Below, piece after piece: positions 34,770 through 46,795 of a DNA stretch of 64,000 bases. The stretch spans positions 124,001-188,000 of the forward strand of contig JAIQDT010001940.1 in the NCBI GenBank assembly GCA_021521415.1, written 5' to 3'. Both the position numbers and the translations under genes were made by a program. Each line of letters opens with the position of its first letter. The first letter of the stretch is position 1. The notes under the pieces are model-generated. The model was not told where the DNA came from, searched no databases, and worked only from the letters and a program-made list of their open reading frames with translations. This DNA comes from Bidens hawaiensis. Its lineage: Eukaryota > Streptophyta > Magnoliopsida > Asterales > Asteraceae.

Positions 34770-34770
34770 T
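34727..34770. repeat. (ATA)n microsatellite
   Basis: Uninterrupted ATA/AAT repeats. Apparent frames of poly-Ile or poly-Asn here are artefacts. Confidence 0.95.
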
Positions 34771-35782
34771 ATCGTTTATAAGAAAAATCCACTTCAAAAA
34801 CAAATTCTATGACTATATCAAATTCCCTTTTACATGCACAAGTAAAAGTTGCAACCCCCAAACACATACACATTGACTTTTTTTGGCATATTTCTTTTTA
34901 GTAAAATGCTCTGTTTATTACTTCGTTTACAAGCCTAACCCTTATAGAATCAAATGTGATGGAAATTTTTGGCATGCTTTGTTTAAGTCAAATGTTCGGT
35001 TCGTTACTTCGTTTGTAAGCCTAATCATTGTTAAGCCAAATGTGACAAAAGTTTTCGGCATGTTTCTTTTTAGTTAAACGTTTGCCATGTTTCTTTTTAG
35101 TCAAGTGTAATCAAAATTTTTAGGCGGAAAGAAGTGTACCTTCTATAGAATATATCAAGTTTCATTGAATCATAAATGTATGTAACCTGATTACGAAGAG
35201 TTAACGGTATCCTAACTATTTAACCCGCTTCGCGACGGGGACATAACAAAAGCTTGGTTAGCTAGCAACTTGGTTTTTATTGATACGGAAGTTTACCACC
35301 TATACATTTTCTAAAGTACAAGAAATCAAAATACGCGCATCCAATAAAATCTATATAATTTACATCTAGCTGCAACTACAAAATTTCTTTCAATAACTAA
35401 AAATGCCACTATATATTTCTTATTCTTCTTAGCATAACTTTATTAGCTAGATGGGTGTTAAACATGTCATGTTCGCGAGTTGATAGGTTAATCCCGAACA
35501 CGACCCAAACATGAAAAGCTTATTCGTGCGTTGACCTGAACACATGCCGCTTAACACATCAGTTTATTGTTTTATCATACCATACAATAAAAAAACATAA
35601 TTTAGAAGTGTCAACGGATAAATGTTGCCACTACAACAAAAAGAGCTTTTTAGTACACACAAAAGCGTCCTAAAATGCTATTTTAGAGTACCTTTCATTT
35701 AATATGACCAACGAGAAAAGCATTTCATGTAAAGGGGTCGTAATAAGTCTCGGAACTCAAAAAGCGTCCCGATATCCCAAAT

Positions 35783-36400
35783 AAGATTATGAAACCAATT
35801 TTATGGTCGCATAAAATATCCATTAACAATCCAAAAAGCGTTCCAATAAAAACATACTAGGACACTTTTACAATGTCTCAACATGTGTTTACCTACCTTT
35901 AATCTTTTGATACACATACAAGTGTCCTTAAAAATTAATTTATAAGACTCTTATGATGTAACATTATAGGTACTTTAATACCAAGAAAAAAAGTCTTGAT
36001 ATCCCAAATAAGATTATGATACCAATTTTATGGTCGCATAATATATTCACGAACAACCCAAAAGCGTCCCCATAAAAACATATTATGACACTTTTACAAT
36101 GTTTTGACATGTGCTTACCTAATTGTAAACTTTTGACACACATATAAGTGTCCTTAAAAATTAATTTATAGGACCCTTACGATGAAACATTATAGTACCA
36201 AGAAAAGGGTCCTAATATCCCAAACAAGATTATGAAACTAAATTTTATGGTCGCATAATATGTCTATGAACAACTTAAACAACGTCCTAAAAAACATATT
36301 ACGACACTTTTACAATGTTCTAACGTTTAATAGGACAAAAATTCGAAGTCCTAACAAATCATATTATACAACCCTTTTTTAAACGTCCACACACAATTTT
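35783..36400. repeat. Left subterminal repeat array of the CACTA element
   Basis: A unit of about 222 bp starting AAGATTATGA(A/T)ACCAATTT repeats from about 35784 and 36008, with a partial third from about 36228. Each contains TTTTATGGTCGCATAA, AAAGCGT(T/C)CC, GACACTTTTACAATG and AAGTGTCCTTAAAAATTAAT. These are likely transposase-binding repeats. Confidence 0.75.
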
Positions 36401-36681
36401 ACGATACGTTTATGGACATCTAAATATTGAAAATAAAACTTCATTATATTAAATAAGCTTGTTCATAACGAAAACATTAAACATAAATAAGTTTCCAACA
36501 TAAACTATTGTAACATTCAACAAAAAAATTAAAGCCAATAAAAGAAACAAGCACCATAAAATTCCGAGTCATCATGCGTCCTCAATTCTCACGGACTACC
36601 TACAAATAAACCATCCATGTATAAGCATTAAGTTCCATATTAAAATTATTTATATCACAAGTTTAACAAATACATACCGAG

Positions 36682-36930
36682 ATGAATGGACAAGGCCATG
36701 CGATGGATACACCAATACAATCTTGAATTGTGGAAAATAACCCATATGGTCACACCAACATTTCATCTATTTTTATTGGTAGTTGAACATTTAACTCACG
36801 CCATTTTGGTCCAATCTCTGTATCACCAACTAGCTCATTTGAGTCCAGGCTCTTCGCCCATCCTCTTGCTACAGGCTCAATAGGGTTTAGAATGCTTTTG
36901 AAGAAAACTTCATCTCCGACCTAGATTTTA
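36682..36930 (-). pseudogene. CACTA transposase-associated C-terminal remnant
   Basis: The minus strand reads VGDEVFFKSILNPIEP, VARGWAKS, IGPKWRELNVQLPIKIDE, a stop, then YGLFSTIQDCIGVSIAWP, followed by a GTATGT that could be a splice donor. The 'IGxxW...VQLPIK...TIxDCIGVSIAWP' pattern resembles the C-terminal part of plant CACTA-encoded (Ptta/En/Spm) proteins. A single short block with an internal stop remains. Confidence 0.5.
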
Positions 36931-37444
36931 GTTTTCAAAAAACAGTTATATATTAAACTTGAGTCATTATAGTGCAAAAAACATTTTACAAAAAAAGAAG
37001 GTTTTACACTAGTAGGCTAACATTTTATAAAAAAAATAATCTGAAAAAAAAAACATCAATCCTCTTTTTGACCATGTACTTTGTACAAAATATAGTAACG
37101 TACCTATTGTTTATAACATATTTCTGTTGAAGTACAAAAGATAACTTTTTCCACCCAACTTTGTTTTCTTGGGTCATTTGTTCAGCCTCATCTACACTAG
37201 CAACGTTGTGAAATAATCCACATATCTCATAGGTTCTCGATTTTTGACACATATCTAGCATAAGTTAATGATTATAGGTGTATGTTAAAAGGACTCACAG
37301 AACATTACTCTGCTGTTTAATTAAAATGGACTAGACATTTATCCTTAAATTCATAAAATTAGACATGTGTATGAGTGCATCTTAAAAAAAAATTAATAAA
37401 AATCAAATCTTGAAGATGGTTTTAGTAATTCATAAAAAAAGTCA

Positions 37445-37474
37445 CTAGATTTTTACCCGGCGCGTTGCGCCGGG
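37445..37474 (-). mobile_element. Helitron 3' terminus inside the CACTA element
   Basis: The plus strand reads A|CTAGATTTTTA then CCCGGCGC (37456-37463), GTT, GCGCCGGG (37467-37474). This is a perfect 8-bp stem hairpin, 7 bp from CTAG and next to an A/T insertion site. Helitron 3' ends have exactly this form. The element runs rightwards (minus-strand orientation) from 37445; its 5' border was not determined. Confidence 0.75.
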
Positions 37475-38119
37475 CCAGATTGTTTTATTATTTTTGGTCT
37501 CTGAAACATGCATCGTTGTGCGAAATATAAACACTTTTTTATCTTTGAAGTTCAAAGTTTAACTATAGAAACCAATGTTGTAAAAGTAGGTCTACAAGTC
37601 CGAGTACTCACTACAAGGTATGATGTCGAGGGGAGTTTCTTTAACTCCGCCTAGTTATTAAAAATGGTCAAAAGTGGTCAACATTAGCCATAATCACATC
37701 TAGTCGGTTAACTTGGGTCTATTTTGATTTAAAAAATACAACATAATTCGTATTTCTGTAATATTAAATAATAAATATCATTTTTTTAATTAATGATTAA
37801 AATTTTTTAAAATAATTTAGTGTCTAAAAATGTATTTCTCTTATTTATATTGATATTCATTTATTTTGTTATAAATATTAGTAAACTTATGAAATTTGAA
37901 ATATATATATTACCCAAAATTTAATTTTCTTTATATTTATCATGTCCGAGTACTCTCCGAGTACTCCCCGAGTACTCCCTCTAAGGGGGTCGGCCGCCTA
38001 GGGACCGCGTAGCGACTTTTGCAACATTGATAGAAACTGTTGAGATGGTTAAAAGGTAGCATTTAACATGGTTTCAATTCCCGCATTCTACTATGTTCAT
38101 AGCAAAGTAGCATACTCTG

Positions 38120-39130
38120 ACATGCTAGAACCATAGTAATGCTCAAAACTATGCATCTAGATGCCTTATTTGCTGCTGATGTTGAGAAACTTGCAGTACA
38201 ATGCCGGGTCATGTTACATGGTTGGATGTTGCTCCTTGGTAACTCGGGTGATTTGCCTAACGTTAACTGTGAAATGCATAGCTATATTTTTACTGTCGTT
38301 GTGTATAACATGATTGTATGAGTTTACCTCGAGTTCCAAAAAAAAAAGCTGCTTCTATCGATGTTTAGCCTCCTTGCTCAGAGGTGCCCCATCTTCTGCA
38401 TTATCGTTGTGCATGTATGTATGTTGTATGTCAATAAAGTTGAGGTTTGCGACTGTATCTACCTGCTGTGTCTGGAGAGACCCTTTTGTTGGACTATTTT
38501 GTGGGTGTCATTGGTGGCAGCTGTTTAATCAGTAGCTAGATGTTGAGTGAAAGAGCTTCTGATATACGGGTGATGATAGCGATGTATGGGCGTCTGTTGT
38601 CATCACGGTGCAGCTGTACATGATTTTTATTTTGTTGTTACAGGTGATTACCTCTGTTATGGTTCTGATGCAGCTAACATGTTGTCTCTGTATCAGTCAC
38701 ACAATGGGTATTAGTTTTTTTTTAGAAATACTGTCTAAACTTTTCAAAGCTGAAAATGAAAGTGTTGGTTATTTTTGTTCTCATTACAAACTAAATCGAA
38801 GCCGCATCGAAAATTATTACTTTTAACATAACCATAAAATTAAATCATAATTTTCTGTTTTTGGTTAGTCATGTTAGTTTGGTTTTATCGGCTTCATGTG
38901 CACGCCTAGTTGTATCATTTATATACCTTTCAAAGCACATTGATTGTTGTGAATGTAAACGTACCGTTCCGTTGTCTGGTTGTTGAACAGGCCCATTGCT
39001 CCAATTACAGATAACACTGATTCTTTTGCGGGGAATGGTTGGATGAAAAAATTTGGAGGACTGGGCAATGCAGCCCCTTATACCTGCAAATGGTTAAAGC
39101 AAGTGTGGTCTTGAGCAGAATTGTTAATAA
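38120..39130. other. Gene-like sequence, possibly captured
   Basis: This part is less AT-rich than its surroundings. It holds short frames such as LDALFAADVEKLAVQCRVML (38157) and a TCTGCTTCTATCG-type stretch, but no continuous coding region. It lies within reach of the Helitron end at 37445, so it may be host sequence carried by that element. No family recognised. Confidence 0.3.
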
Positions 39131-41029
39131 TATTTGTCTTATTAGGTTGTTTTGTTATTAGTAATATTTGTTAGGGTGATGTGTCTGATGAACCTTTAGT
39201 TATGAATATAAAACATATAGTTGAATAAGGTTGGCTACTTGGCTGTTAGACCTTTAAGACGAAAGTTCGTCAACGCGTACAATTACAAGATGACAAATAT
39301 ATTTGGACCACTTAAGAAAATATACATGTTATTTGAGCTTCAATGCTGAACTAACTGTTGATCATTCACCAGAAAAATGACTTGTTTGAAGCTCATAAAA
39401 AATGAACTATTTAACCCGAATCGAAATATAAACTGTTTTGACTATTAAAAATTAGCATGCTCTGAATCGCAAAAAAATATAACAATTTAACCCACATTAA
39501 GAATAGCGATACCCGTTTTTTACCCGTTAAATGTCCTTTTATTAGATTTAACGCTTTTGTTCATGTGTATGAGATGCCAACTGATTTTGGCCTAACTGAA
39601 AATAGACCATTTTATCCGCATTAAGAAATGGCTGTGTTTGCCGTGTATATAGTTCCCGTCTAGACCCGCTTAAAAAGTTAACGTATTGACCCACATAAAA
39701 AGTTAATGCTCAGACCAACATAAGAAATATTGCCTGTTTTGATCCACATTAAATAATAACTCGTTTGGAGCCATATCCTGAAACTGAATTGAGCACACTG
39801 AAACACTAAACAACAAACGTATCCGCAAAAAACATCAAGTAAGCCGTTAAACAATTATTAAACATCATATACTTTTCTACAAGTAAACAAATCCAAAAAC
39901 CTAAGGTAACGTAATACATCAATCCAAACCTTTACTAAATAAACGATTCTCTTCCATGACTTTCTTTTGTAGGCAATTTAACAACAAAGTAAGATGGACA
40001 AAGCAAATGTTTAGTAAACCTCAAAGAATGGTTACTGTTTATCATATCATGCTTTTAATTGCTTGAATCCACCTACTTAACATCATTACTAAGTAAAACA
40101 GTCATGTTTACATTCATACATAATACATAGTTCTTGACAACAAACATGTAGTATGTTTAACTAAGACCCTTTTTTGGTCCCTTCATGGAACTTAACTAAC
40201 TTTCTTTCACACATAGAAAGTCATTAAAAATGTTAGATTTAGCTCCAACAAAATATGATTTTTAATGCGTGAATAAATGTGTAAGACAGATTAGGTTGTT
40301 TGTACATTTACAAGAGTTTGAAACATCAAATTAGATAAACCTTGTAAACATATAGGAACTGGTTGGACTGATATATATCGCCATGTCATGTAACCCTAAC
40401 AAAAAAATACCGTAGACGTATTAACTAATTTTTTAACGTTATTCTGAAGTCAATATGTATACTAAAGTAGGACTGAAGGAGCAACCTTATTTTTGATAGT
40501 ATGTATCTAGCAAAGATTAAAGTAAAACCATACCTTAATAATAATATATATGTTGCAACTGTTTCATTCACAAACCTCCATCTCATCTTCCCCGTCCACT
40601 GGTTCCTCCCACAATGAACACCTGTCAACACAAATCATAAAAATACAATTATTAAAATATGAAATGCCAATACCTACTTAGAAAGAATTTACGAAAATTG
40701 AATGATTAATCCATTGAAAGTCCAACAATATATAATCAATCTATCAACAACCTAAAATAATGATTTTAGGATCAAATTAGTCGCTAATTGAGTGGATTTG
40801 CAAATTAATTGAAAAAATGCGATGAATACCTAAAGATTATGTAAATTTCGTAACGAATCCTCCTCCGACGCCAATTTTGGAAGCTAAACGTGGCGGGTTG
40901 CGTGGAATAAAAAGACCATAGATTTCAAATATCTAGTTAGGGTTCATTCAAGATCGATGGGTGGTGGACAAGCAGGTACCCCCTAAACGGTAAATATTCT
41001 AAATATAAATATATTAAATGTTAATAATC

Positions 41030-41766
41030 TTATCAATATGAAAATTTTATAAAAATATACTAAAAAATTGTATTCAATTAAAAGATATTATTTATAATTA
41101 AGAAACAATTTTATAGTAAAAAAAATAAACAGGTTATGGGTATCACCAAACCCAGATAGTTTTTATACCGTGTTATAACATCTCATTTATTTATTAAACA
41201 TTTTTAATATCAAATCCTAAATATATTATTAATTTCCTTACAATAAATAAAATTAAAATCCAAAAAAATATATAAATATTATAAACAAATAATATAAAAC
41301 AACCCCCAGTAATACAGGGGATAAAATCTATATAGTGTATATATAAACGAAACCATTAAAAGCTCCCTGGTTACTCCCCACATTTTCTCAAACCACAAAA
41401 TTTCATTATTTATAAATGAATGTTCCTCATGCATTTGACCCAAATTCACGGGTATGACTCTCATCAAACCCATATAGCACTTAAATGGGTTATAACATCT
41501 TATTATATTAAAAAAGAAATACATCGAATATTTGATATGAAAATCCTATAAAATATGGATATACTAAAAATTAATATCCATTTTTTATAAAAATATATAT
41601 TATTTACAATTAAGAAATAATTTTATAGTAAAAAAAAGCGGGACATGGTTCTCACCAAACCAAATAACTTTAAAACCGGGTTATAACATCTCATTTTTAT
41701 GTGAAACCCTTTCATCATCAAATCATGTATATTATTAACTTTCTTACAATAAATAAAATTAATATC

Positions 41767-41817
<51 letters not shown>

Positions 41818-41950
41818 ACGAGTAATGTAAAACAACCCTCGTAATACGGTGGATAAAACGTATTTTGTTTATATATAAACAAAACCTTTAAAAACTTTCT
41901 GGTTGCTCCCTATATTTTCTCAAACCACCATATTTCTTTATTTCTAAAAA
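41030..41950. repeat. Diverged tandem duplication (~0.5 kb unit)
   Basis: 41030-41420 and 41535-41950 share ordered blocks: AATTTTATAGTAAAA, CTCACCAAACC-type, GGTTATAACATCTCATTT, CTTACAATAAATAAAATTAA, GGATAAAA, and TTTTCTCAAACCACAA. The second copy contains a (AT)n run at 41777-41811. Non-coding. Confidence 0.65.
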
Positions 41951-42267
41951 CGCCTTTGGCAACCATTTATTAGTTGGTATAAAATCTTATAAAATACGCC
42001 ATGCTTGGTGTGCGCCCATATAATGTATATATGTGTGGGCCCTTGGGTGGGCGATAGTGAAATTGTACTGATTTTGATGTTATTTTACCAATTTCATAAA
42101 AATAACGTTAAAAGTGGCGGAAGGTTAATCAGGTATCATGTGGTGACGTTAATAGCTGAAAGACAATGATACATGCACTAATCGGCTGGGGTCTTAATAA
42201 TTGAGTGTTATATGCTTTATTTCCAATGCTTGACGCATAACCACTATTAAGCTGGAGGTCTCACTAA

Positions 42268-42365
42268 AAACAAACTCTCTATTTCTATGAAGTAGGGGTA
42301 AGACTGTCTACATTTTACTCTCCTCAGACCTTAACATAGTTTTACTATTGGTGATATTTACTGCA
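42268..42365 (+). mobile_element. SINE-like fragment
   Basis: Reads GGTCTCACTAAAAACAAAC, GAAGTAGGGGTAAGACTG and CTACATTTTACTCTCCTCAG, with a GATGAAGAT-rich tail. It is the same body as the SINE at 28104-28255, in the opposite orientation. Borders are approximate. Confidence 0.55.
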
Positions 42366-42838
42366 AGGATAATGATGAAGATAAAAATCTTATATTTAAC
42401 TTTTAAGTTTGATAAATCATAAAATATTATTAAAAAGTAAACAAGCTTTATCTAAATTTTTCTACCTAAAATCTGTTAATCTTCTACACTTACTAAATTC
42501 CCTCTTAAATTGTTGTCAAAAAAATTTGAGTTCCTCTCTACAAATTTCAAAGTCATTAAATTTATATTTCCCTCATTCCTAAAATTCCCTCTCAACTAAA
42601 TCGTAGTCCTGCCAAATCCCTAACCTAAATCAGTCTCATTAAAGTTTGGTATTTTGTTAACCACTACTAATCGCTTCATGTGTTCACTTCAGTCTATAGG
42701 TATCACCCCTTCAATTACTTGGATTACTGGCACACCCAATCGATATCATCACTGGTGATTCTCTATTTATCATTCACGAATTGGGGTAATAAATGATATA
42801 ATTATTGTTTATCGAATAATCGAGATTATAAATATTAA

Positions 42839-42977
42839 CTAGGATTCTAACCAGCGCGTTGCGCTGGACAGCTGGTAAAATACGTTGTCGGTATCGTGCG
42901 TTGATGCGATAAGTCGCCGCGAATTCGATCGATTCGGTGTCTTGCGTTATGATATAGTAACAAAAAACCAAAAATAA

Positions 42978-43023
<46 letters not shown>

Positions 43024-43500
43024 GGTGGTGGACTAATGGGCCGCGTCGGTCGGTAAAACCCGGACGTTGGGAAGACCCGAGCATTGATGATCCTGGACTT
43101 TGAGACGCTGAGGGTACGCATGTTCGGCCGGTTTCCGTAATGTTCATTAGGGTACCAGAGCTAAAACATAAAAAAATTGGCATTTAATTTTGTTTTCGTT
43201 ACGTGCGTTACGATATCGGATTTAAAACAAATGCGGTGAGTCTACGTGAATTCGGTCGGTTTCCGTCACGTTCGTTACGATACCGGAACTAAGAAAAACA
43301 AAATTGGCATTTGGTCAGTTTTCGTTACGGTACCAGAGCGAAAATACGAATAATACAAAAATTTAGGTGCACGAATGGGGTGTTGTCCATATGTAAACTC
43401 AGGCGTTGGTAAAACTCGAGCGTTGTCAGTGCCAAACGTGAGACAATGAATCTATGTGGAATCAGCCAGTTTCCATCACGTTTGTACGATACCGGAATTC
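42839..43500 (-). mobile_element. Non-autonomous Helitron (copy A)
   Basis: In the minus sense the 3' end is hairpin CCAGCGC-AAC-GCGCTGG (42867-42851), then TTAGAATCCTAG and T. The body repeats TACCGTAACGAAAAC and CGGAAACCG blocks and is homologous to the Helitron at 59752-60242. It contains a (TA)n run at 42982-43020. The 5' end near 43500 is approximate. No Rep/helicase ORF. Confidence 0.75.
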
Positions 43501-43974
43501 AATATTATAAATGTAGTATTATAATTATCTACATTAAAATATTTTATGACTTATACAAACAAACCACAAAGTTTTGACAAAAGAAATAAACAAAAAGATG
43601 GCCCGTAAGTGGGTCTCGTACTTGGGCGGCAAACGAAATGAAATCTCAAGAGACTTATCCTTACCCACAGGCACCCGTGTAACTCCAAATGTAAACATGA
43701 CTTAATGCAGCAAAAAAAAAAAATTAAACAAAACAAATAACAAATCCCCAAAAAGCATCAAAACAGATATGTGACAATAAACTTCTAATTTATACAAATT
43801 AGTTAACTAGTAGAACAATTGAGCACTACATGTTCGATGAAACGCACGGATGTGTAAAAGTTTCACCAAATGTGAAAACCATGTCTTTTTTTGTTTATAA
43901 TTTTATATTCATACCTATATGGTTTAAAAGTGGAATATCTAAAAAAATATTTTATGCCTTTGAATCATGTTTAA

Positions 43975-44740
43975 AAGTGGGATTCTAAGATAAACCGTGT
44001 ACAAGACTCAAGTGTCAAGTGCCCTGTTAAGTTATGTTATAATAAAATGTTAGCGAATAAGTGTCCTATAAAACAGATGTTTTATGACTCAAATATCAAA
44101 TGTCCTATTAAGGTGTATTATAATAAAACCACAATGATTAAGTGTCTTATAAATATTAAAGTTATAAGACTAAAGTGTCAAGTGTCATGTTAAGTTATGT
44201 TATAATAAACCTTAGTGAATAAGTGTCCTATAAAACAGATGTTTTATGACTCAAATATCAAATTTCCTATTACGGTGTATTATAATAACACCACAATGAT
44301 TAAGCGTCTTATAAAGGTTAAAGTTATAAGACCCTAGTGTCAAATGTCCTATTAAGTTATGTTCTTATATGACTTTGATTAGAAAGGGTCCTACAACACC
44401 GGACATTTATGACTTAACTACAAAGTGTCCTATTAACTTATGTTATAATAAGACCTCCGATGATCAAGTGTCCTATTACAACACCACATAATGGAACACC
44501 AACAACTACATGTCTTATAGATAACTTTATTAGGATCTACATTTTAAGTGTCTTATTAAGTTACATGATATTACGACCCCCAAAGAATCATCCATCATAT
44601 TAAATAACTTTTTAGGACACCGGTTATGTAGTGTATACTGTAAAAGAACCCCAAAGGTTTATTTTTTCTATTAAATATATTTTAGGACCATATTTTACAA
44701 GCGTCTCACACAAAAGGTCCTAAAAAGCCCTTTTTGTTGT
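43975..44740. repeat. Right subterminal repeats of the CACTA element
   Basis: Many copies of AAGTGTCCTATTAAG, TTATGTTATAATAA and related motifs. 44005-44170 is duplicated at 44171-44332 (period about 162 bp). The motif GTGTCCTA is shared with the left subterminal region in inverted sense. Confidence 0.75.
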
Positions 44741-44744
44741 AGTG

Positions 44745-45688
44745 TGCTGACCAAACATACACACACACACAAACGTACAAGAGAATATTTACCATTTATT
44801 TGCACATGCAATATGTAGTGACCATTTCCATTATCAGAAGTCTACATAAAGAAAGTAAGAACTCGGATATTATAACCAACCTTCACAACAAATCATCGAG
44901 CAAAAATCAGAACCATTATATATATTCTAACTGGCAAATCAAACACTTAAACTTGACCGTACACTTCACTCAAACCAGTAATAAAAAAAGTTAAATCATT
45001 AATTTAAAGTTGATATTTATTGAGCTCTTGTTATAAAAATAAGTCATATGGATCTATCATTTGTTTGCATTGATTTAATATTCAATTCCAACAAATCTAC
45101 ACAGTAACACATAAAAATATTTACAATAATGGTACGAAGTTATAAAACAACCTCTAAAATGTTATGTATATAAACTGGGCTAGAAACTTTTTAATCATCT
45201 TGTACAAAACTTACAAGGTCTTTGGGTTTTCTTATGAACACTTAACGTCAAGAAAAGAAAAAAAATTATATCTTTCAGGCCAAATGGTTGCAAAACACTT
45301 TTTTTTAATGTACTTTTGCAATTTAGACGTTTGATTAGGTTTTTCTAACCACCATATATTTATAAATCGATTGTCATTAAAAAAACTTGAAGGTATGTTA
45401 CCCAAGATTATAAAAATTATGCAAACATAATGTATACATACATATATCGCTTAACAAATACTATGTTTTAAAATCAGTTACATTTTCCTCAATTTTTTGC
45501 GCGTAATAAAAAAAGTTTAAATGTTTAATTTCAACACACAATATAAAACACTAAACAATTTTTTTTAAAAAAATTCATACACTAATATTGTCACGAGTTT
45601 ACATTAATAATTAACCAAAAAAAAAAATTATCAATTTTAAAATCCTAAGCACCCATGAAACCAAAGAAAAGATTATAAAGCCAGTAGC
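44745..45688. other. Gene-free stretch
   Basis: No gene recognised. 45193-45255 (CTTACAAGGTCTTTGGGTTT...CTTAACGTCAAGAAA) is a direct repeat of 46075-46137, on the other side of the exonuclease fragment. Confidence 0.5.
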
Positions 45689-46024
45689 TTAAAGATTTTC
45701 TAGTAAAACCTTAACCAATATCATATGAAAAATATGCACAATGCATGCATACTTCACTTGATTCTCATTCAACTCTCTTGCCTCCCAGTTACTCATACAC
45801 ACATGCTTAGGCATCTGCATATGTAGCCCCAACACATCCATTGCAAGATCCTCTAAATTCAGCCTATGAAACTTCTCAGGACACTTCTTTATCACCGCTA
45901 ATCCAATATGTGTACTTTTGAAACAATCCAGCCCATACTCATTCTTCAGCTTGAATATATCATCGTGAGCTTCATTCCAACAAAAGTGAAAGCCATAGTT
46001 GATGCTTGATTTGCTACCAACCAA
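45689..46024 (-). pseudogene. 3'-5' exonuclease (WRN-exo / RNase D-like) fragment
   Basis: The 111-residue frame matches the C-terminal half of plant Werner-exonuclease-like proteins: HDDIFKLKNEYGLDC, NLEDLAMDVLGLHMQMPKH, then MSNWEARELNENQVKYACI. In the DEDDy family the next residues should supply the last catalytic Asp. Here the frame shifts at exactly that codon and runs VHIFHM. A one-base loss in 'attgtgcat' (near 45735) explains it, because the next frame continues in family style (AYFSYDIG). The first half of the domain is absent. No intron or promoter seen; a dead gene fragment. Confidence 0.7.
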
Positions 46025-46436
46025 TTGAAGGTAAGTATTCAGTTGTAAATTGATTGCGGACTTAGTGGTATTTATAATAATCTTGTATATAACTTAAAAG
46101 GCCTTTGGTTTTCTTATGAATACTTAACGTCAATAAACCATTTGGTGTTATACATATTTAATTCCATTAATTGCCCTTAAAGGTTTATGAATCAATTGAA
46201 CGTCATGATGAAAATAATAATATTGATGGATGATGACACTTTAATGAGATTAATTGATGGCACCATAAACCTTAAAGGATACAAGAGTAAATACACAAAA
46301 CATAACGCTTCATAAACTTGTACGATACGCTTAAAGAATGAATCGATGGATTGGTAAATTACTTTTCTTGCCCAATTATGAAATGACTCTTTTGTCCTTA
46401 TCATGTAATTATGAAATTACTTTATTGTCATCACTC

Positions 46437-46439
46437 TTC

Positions 46440-46502
<63 letters not shown>

Positions 46503-46751
46503 AATGTTCAAATAAGAATAAGGATTTTCCTAAGAATAGTAAGAACCAACAAAATTTTGACATTTGGCATTACAAATGATGGTGAAAGAACAATTCTAGG
46601 AAACTATGTCGGTTATAATGATAAAATAGTAATTCTAGGAAACTATGTCGGTTATTGGTAATTTTAAATCTCAACTATTGATTAACATGATCCAATGACT
46701 ATGATTTATTCTTAGTATTCCTAGGAAACTATTTATTTTTAGGATAACCCT

Positions 46752-46791
<40 letters not shown>

Positions 46792-46795
46792 GGAT
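46437..46795. repeat. AT-repeat-flanked MITE-like segment
   Basis: A (TA)n(GA)n run (46442-46502) and a second (TA)n (46753-46788) bracket a segment with AAGAATAAGGATTTTCC, TAAGAACCAACAAAATTTTG and a duplicated GGAAACTATGTCGGTTAT (46597, 46637). Parts recur at 20215-20300. Probably a MITE with AT-repeat target preference. Confidence 0.45.

Larger units (their letters stand above)
35629..44744. mobile_element. CACTA (En/Spm) DNA transposon, 9.1 kb, non-autonomous
   Basis: The left end CACTACAACAAAAAGAGCTT and right end (inverse CACTACAACAAAAAGGGCTT) are terminal inverted repeats with the diagnostic CACTA start. A 3-bp duplication TGC flanks both ends (35626-35628, 44745-44747). Subterminal regions of several hundred bp on each side carry arrays of short repeats containing GTGTCCTA/GCGTCCTA, as expected for transposase-binding regions. 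Only a degraded transposase remnant is visible (36682-36930). Other elements, including two Helitron ends, a SINE and (TA)n runs, have accumulated inside. Confidence 0.9.

Noticed and set aside
35215..35245. Helitron-like hairpin AACCCGCTTCGCGACGGGG
   Set aside because: No CTAG-type terminus at the expected place and only a weak stem, so not called as a feature.
42774..43183. Frames rich in Ile-Tyr repeats
   Set aside because: Produced by (TA)n microsatellites in the Helitron. The same applies to frames near 46338-46661 and 59020-59310.
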